DNA of 6,882 nucleotides from DATCVR01 sp036566745 (GTDB lineage: Bacteria > Actinomycetota > Actinomycetes > Jiangellales > Jiangellaceae), in assembly GCA_036566745.1 (NCBI GenBank), contig DATCVR010000302.1:1-6882 (forward strand). Reading direction: 5' to 3'. The stretch's first letter is position 1. Every line of letters starts with the position of its first letter. The position numbers were made by a program, and so were the translations under genes. A model generated the notes under the pieces. The model was not told the origin of the DNA. It was given only the letters and a program-made list of their open reading frames with translations, and did not search any database. Positions 5,690-6,882 of the stretch are shown one piece after another.

Positions 5690-6147
5690 TCACCGGTCGC
5701 GGCGATGCGAGCCGTGTGGTTCTCCTGGATCTGCCGAGCGGTGCGGAGGAAGTCCAGGATCGTGGCGAGTTGGTCCTCGCCGTAACGGTCGAGCGCCTTC
5801 GCACCGGCGTGACCCACGGGCCGGAAGATCTCGGCCTCGGCAGCGCGGGCCGCGTCCGTGGCGGCGACCAGGACACGGCGTCGGTTGCCCGCGTCGCGGG
5901 CCCGGCTGACGTAGCCAGCGCGCTCCAGACGGTCGATGACGGTGGTCGTGGCGGCGGGGCTGAGCTTCGATGCCGCGCTGAGCTCACCGGCGGACAGCGG
6001 CCCGCCGCCCAGGACGACGTCGAGGCAGCGCAGGTCAGTGCGGTTCAGCCCGAGGAGCGACGCCGCCGCCTCGTCGAAGACGTCGAAGCTCTGCTGAAGT
6101 AGTCGGATCTGCCTGGCGATCTCACTCATCGACTCATGTTTCGACAT
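5686..6147 (-). CDS. MarR family transcriptional regulator
   Basis: The product is 153 residues from the chosen ATG (147 from the ATG at 6127-6129). It shows the MarR layout: N-terminal dimerisation helix (IARQIRLLQQSFDVFDEAAA), LNRTDLRCLDVVL (28-40 in the shorter numbering), winged helix-turn-helix LSAGELSAASKLSPAATTTVIDRLERAGYV (45-74), the wing RDAGNRRRV (78-86) with its usual D and R residues, and a C-terminal dimerisation helix. MarR proteins are dimeric repressors released by small ligands such as phenolics. It is divergent from the SgcJ-like gene with 58 bases between starts, so it probably controls that gene and itself. The start is uncertain: 6147 has a purine-rich AGAAAGA at five bases; 6129 has only a weak GAG. 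The stop lies inside the hairpin shared with the desaturase. Confidence 0.9.
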   Translation of the reverse strand: MSKHESMSEIARQIRLLQQSFDVFDEAAASLLGLNRTDLRCLDVVLGGGPLSAGELSAASKLSPAATTTVIDRLERAGYVSRARDAGNRRRVLVAATDAARAAEAEIFRPVGHAGAKALDRYGEDQLATILDFLRTARQIQENHTARIAATGD

Positions 6148-6192
6148 TCGAATCTTTCTGTTATCGTAGTTTACGTTGTTCGAAACGATACT
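6140..6192. promoter_or_regulatory. AT-rich divergent control region with TTCGAA cores
   Basis: This is the most AT-rich stretch of the window and lies between the MarR and SgcJ-like starts. TTCGAA occurs at 6147-6152 (within the palindrome ATTCGAAT at 6146-6153) and again at 6179-6184, 32 bases apart, about three helical turns. TATCGT (6162-6167) is inverted as ACGATA (6185-6190), and CGTA/TACG arms flank GTT at 6165-6175. The left core overlaps the MarR ATG. For the SgcJ-like gene, TCGACA (6141-6146) and TATCGT (6162-6167) are possible -35 and -10 boxes, though the 15-base spacer is short. I infer MarR operators here. Confidence 0.5.
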
Positions 6193-6205
6193 ACTCGGAG
6201 ACGCC

Positions 6206-6717
6206 ATGGACACCCACGACATCACCGACTCCGCCACGGACCAGCAGATCCACGACCTGTCCACAGATTCATGCGGGCCTGGACCGACAACGACGCCGTC
6301 GCGTTTGGCGCCTGTTTCACCGACGACTCCGACTACGTGTCCTATGACGGCACCCGAGCGGTGGGCCGCCAGCAGCACCAGGACAACCACGACCGGCTGT
6401 TCCGCGGCGTCCTGGCCGGCTCGGCACTCGTCGGCGAGCTGGAGTCGATCCGGTACGTCGCCCCGGGCGTCGCGATCCTCCACGGCACCGCGTCGGTGCT
6501 GATGCCCTGGCGCACCGAGCTGCCCAAGCGACGCCTCTCCCGCCAGACCATCGTCGTCGTCGACACCGCCGAGGGCTGGCGCATCACCGCGATCCACAAC
6601 GGCCGGGTGCGACCGGTGACCGTGCCCGCGCCGGACTCGATGCCGTCGCGGATGTCGAAGCTGATGAGCCGAGTGGCCGCTCGCCTCGGGATCGGGCGCG
6701 CCGCCGTCGCCGGCTGA
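6206..6717 (+). CDS. SgcJ/EcaC-type SnoaL-like protein, frameshifted near start
   Basis: The body reads FMRAWTDNDAVAFGACFTDD, then SDYVSYDGTRAVGR, LFRGVLAGSALVGE, VLMPWRTELPKRRLSRQT and GWRITAIHNGRVRPV. This is the cone-shaped SnoaL/NTF2-like fold of the SgcJ/EcaC group, whose reaction is usually unknown. The expected start is the ATG at 6206, with CGGAGA at 6196-6201 and a family-like N-terminus MDTHDITDSATDQQIHDL. That frame then runs into unrelated sequence, while the family sequence continues one frame over from about 6259. Restoring one base after CTG at 6257-6259 gives ...HDL-F-HRFMRAW and a protein of about 170 residues. As it stands, only an internal ATG (6271, 148 residues) opens the body frame, and I see no good ribosome-binding site there. 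It may be a true mutation or a sequencing error. Divergence from MarR suggests regulation by it. Confidence 0.8.
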
Positions 6718-6722
6718 CGGCG
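6702..6722 (+). terminator. Hairpin over SgcJ-like stop codon
   Basis: CGCCGTC (6702-6708) and GACGGCG (6716-6722) are perfect 7-bp arms with a seven-base loop, and the TGA stop at 6715-6717 runs into the right arm. It lies just before the convergent stop of the right-edge gene (6740-6742). No T-run follows, so it is a candidate U-less terminator. Confidence 0.4.
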
Positions 6723-6739
6723 ATGAGCCAGGCCAGACG

Positions 6740-6882
6740 TTACGACACGGGCGGGGCGTCCGGCCCGTGGTCGGGGTGGTGCTCCCAGCGCACGCGGTGG
6801 GTTCCGAAGCCTGCGGCGTGGACTCCGTCGTGGCCCACCGGCCGCCGGCATCGGTAGGACAGCGAGAAGAGATCTCTGCAGG
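6740..6882 (-). CDS. Unidentified protein, C-terminal fragment
   Basis: The last 46 codons plus a TAA stop of a gene enter from the right edge. The fragment reads in part LFSLSYRCRRPVGHDGVHAA and ends GPDAPPVS. Nearly every third codon position is G or C, as in the real genes of this window, which the other frames here do not show; this is the main evidence that it is coding. Its stop converges on the SgcJ-like gene 22 bases away, as expected for a genuine gene end. I do not recognise a family; the beginning lies beyond the window. Confidence 0.5.
   Translation of the reverse strand, partial: CRDLFSLSYRCRRPVGHDGVHAAGFGTHRVRWEHHPDHGPDAPPVS

Noticed and set aside
6206..6502. Continuation of the ATG 6206 frame as an independent protein of about 98 residues
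   Set aside because: After the first 18 residues it becomes Pro/Thr/Ser-rich and overlaps the conserved SgcJ-type body in another frame, so a frameshift is the simpler explanation.
6791..6804. 14-base exact match with 3-16 (CACGCGGTGGGTTC) near both window ends, as if terminal repeats
   Set aside because: It lies within coding sequence of two different genes, in the same orientation, and no mobile-element gene or longer repeat accompanies it.

Overview
The window is very GC-rich DNA (roughly 70% by eye) with strong G/C preference at third codon positions. Shine-Dalgarno sites of the GGAGG type precede most genes. These traits, a DUF5994 gene and an AAC(2')-I type acetyltransferase point to an actinobacterium (Actinomycetota). 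I cannot name a genus. I see no rRNA, tRNA, CRISPR array, insertion sequence or phage gene, so this looks like ordinary chromosome carrying small stand-alone or two-gene units.

Layout, left to right. (1) Minus strand: an RdmC/EstT-like alpha/beta hydrolase, followed downstream by a YCII/DGPF-domain protein at the left edge. (2) Plus strand: a PNPOx-fold flavin/F420-type protein, then a four-helix membrane protein of the DUF1772 (anthrone oxygenase-like) family. (3) Minus strand, convergent with the previous gene: an AAC(2')-I type aminoglycoside 2'-N-acetyltransferase homologue. (4) Plus strand: a small protein resembling the TfoX N-terminal domain; then, after a 171-base leader rich in inverted repeats, a DUF5994 gene tightly followed by a membrane fatty acid desaturase with all three histidine boxes. 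(5) Minus strand: a MarR regulator, convergent with the desaturase and divergent from an SgcJ/EcaC-type SnoaL-like gene. That last gene has an apparent one-base frameshift near its start. (6) Right edge, minus strand: the last 46 codons of an unidentified gene.

How they may work together. The MarR/SgcJ pair looks like a regulator and its divergent target, sharing an AT-rich control region with two TTCGAA cores 32 bases apart. DUF5994 and the desaturase are probably one transcription unit. The rest are small, mostly unlinked detoxification or stress-type genes. Three convergent gene junctions and the hydrolase end carry GC-rich inverted repeats at or over a stop codon without a T-run, which suggests U-less terminators.

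The points most worth a second look are the AAC(2')-I homologue, the SgcJ frameshift, the MarR/SgcJ control region and the structured leader before DUF5994. I do not see a clear new multi-gene system.
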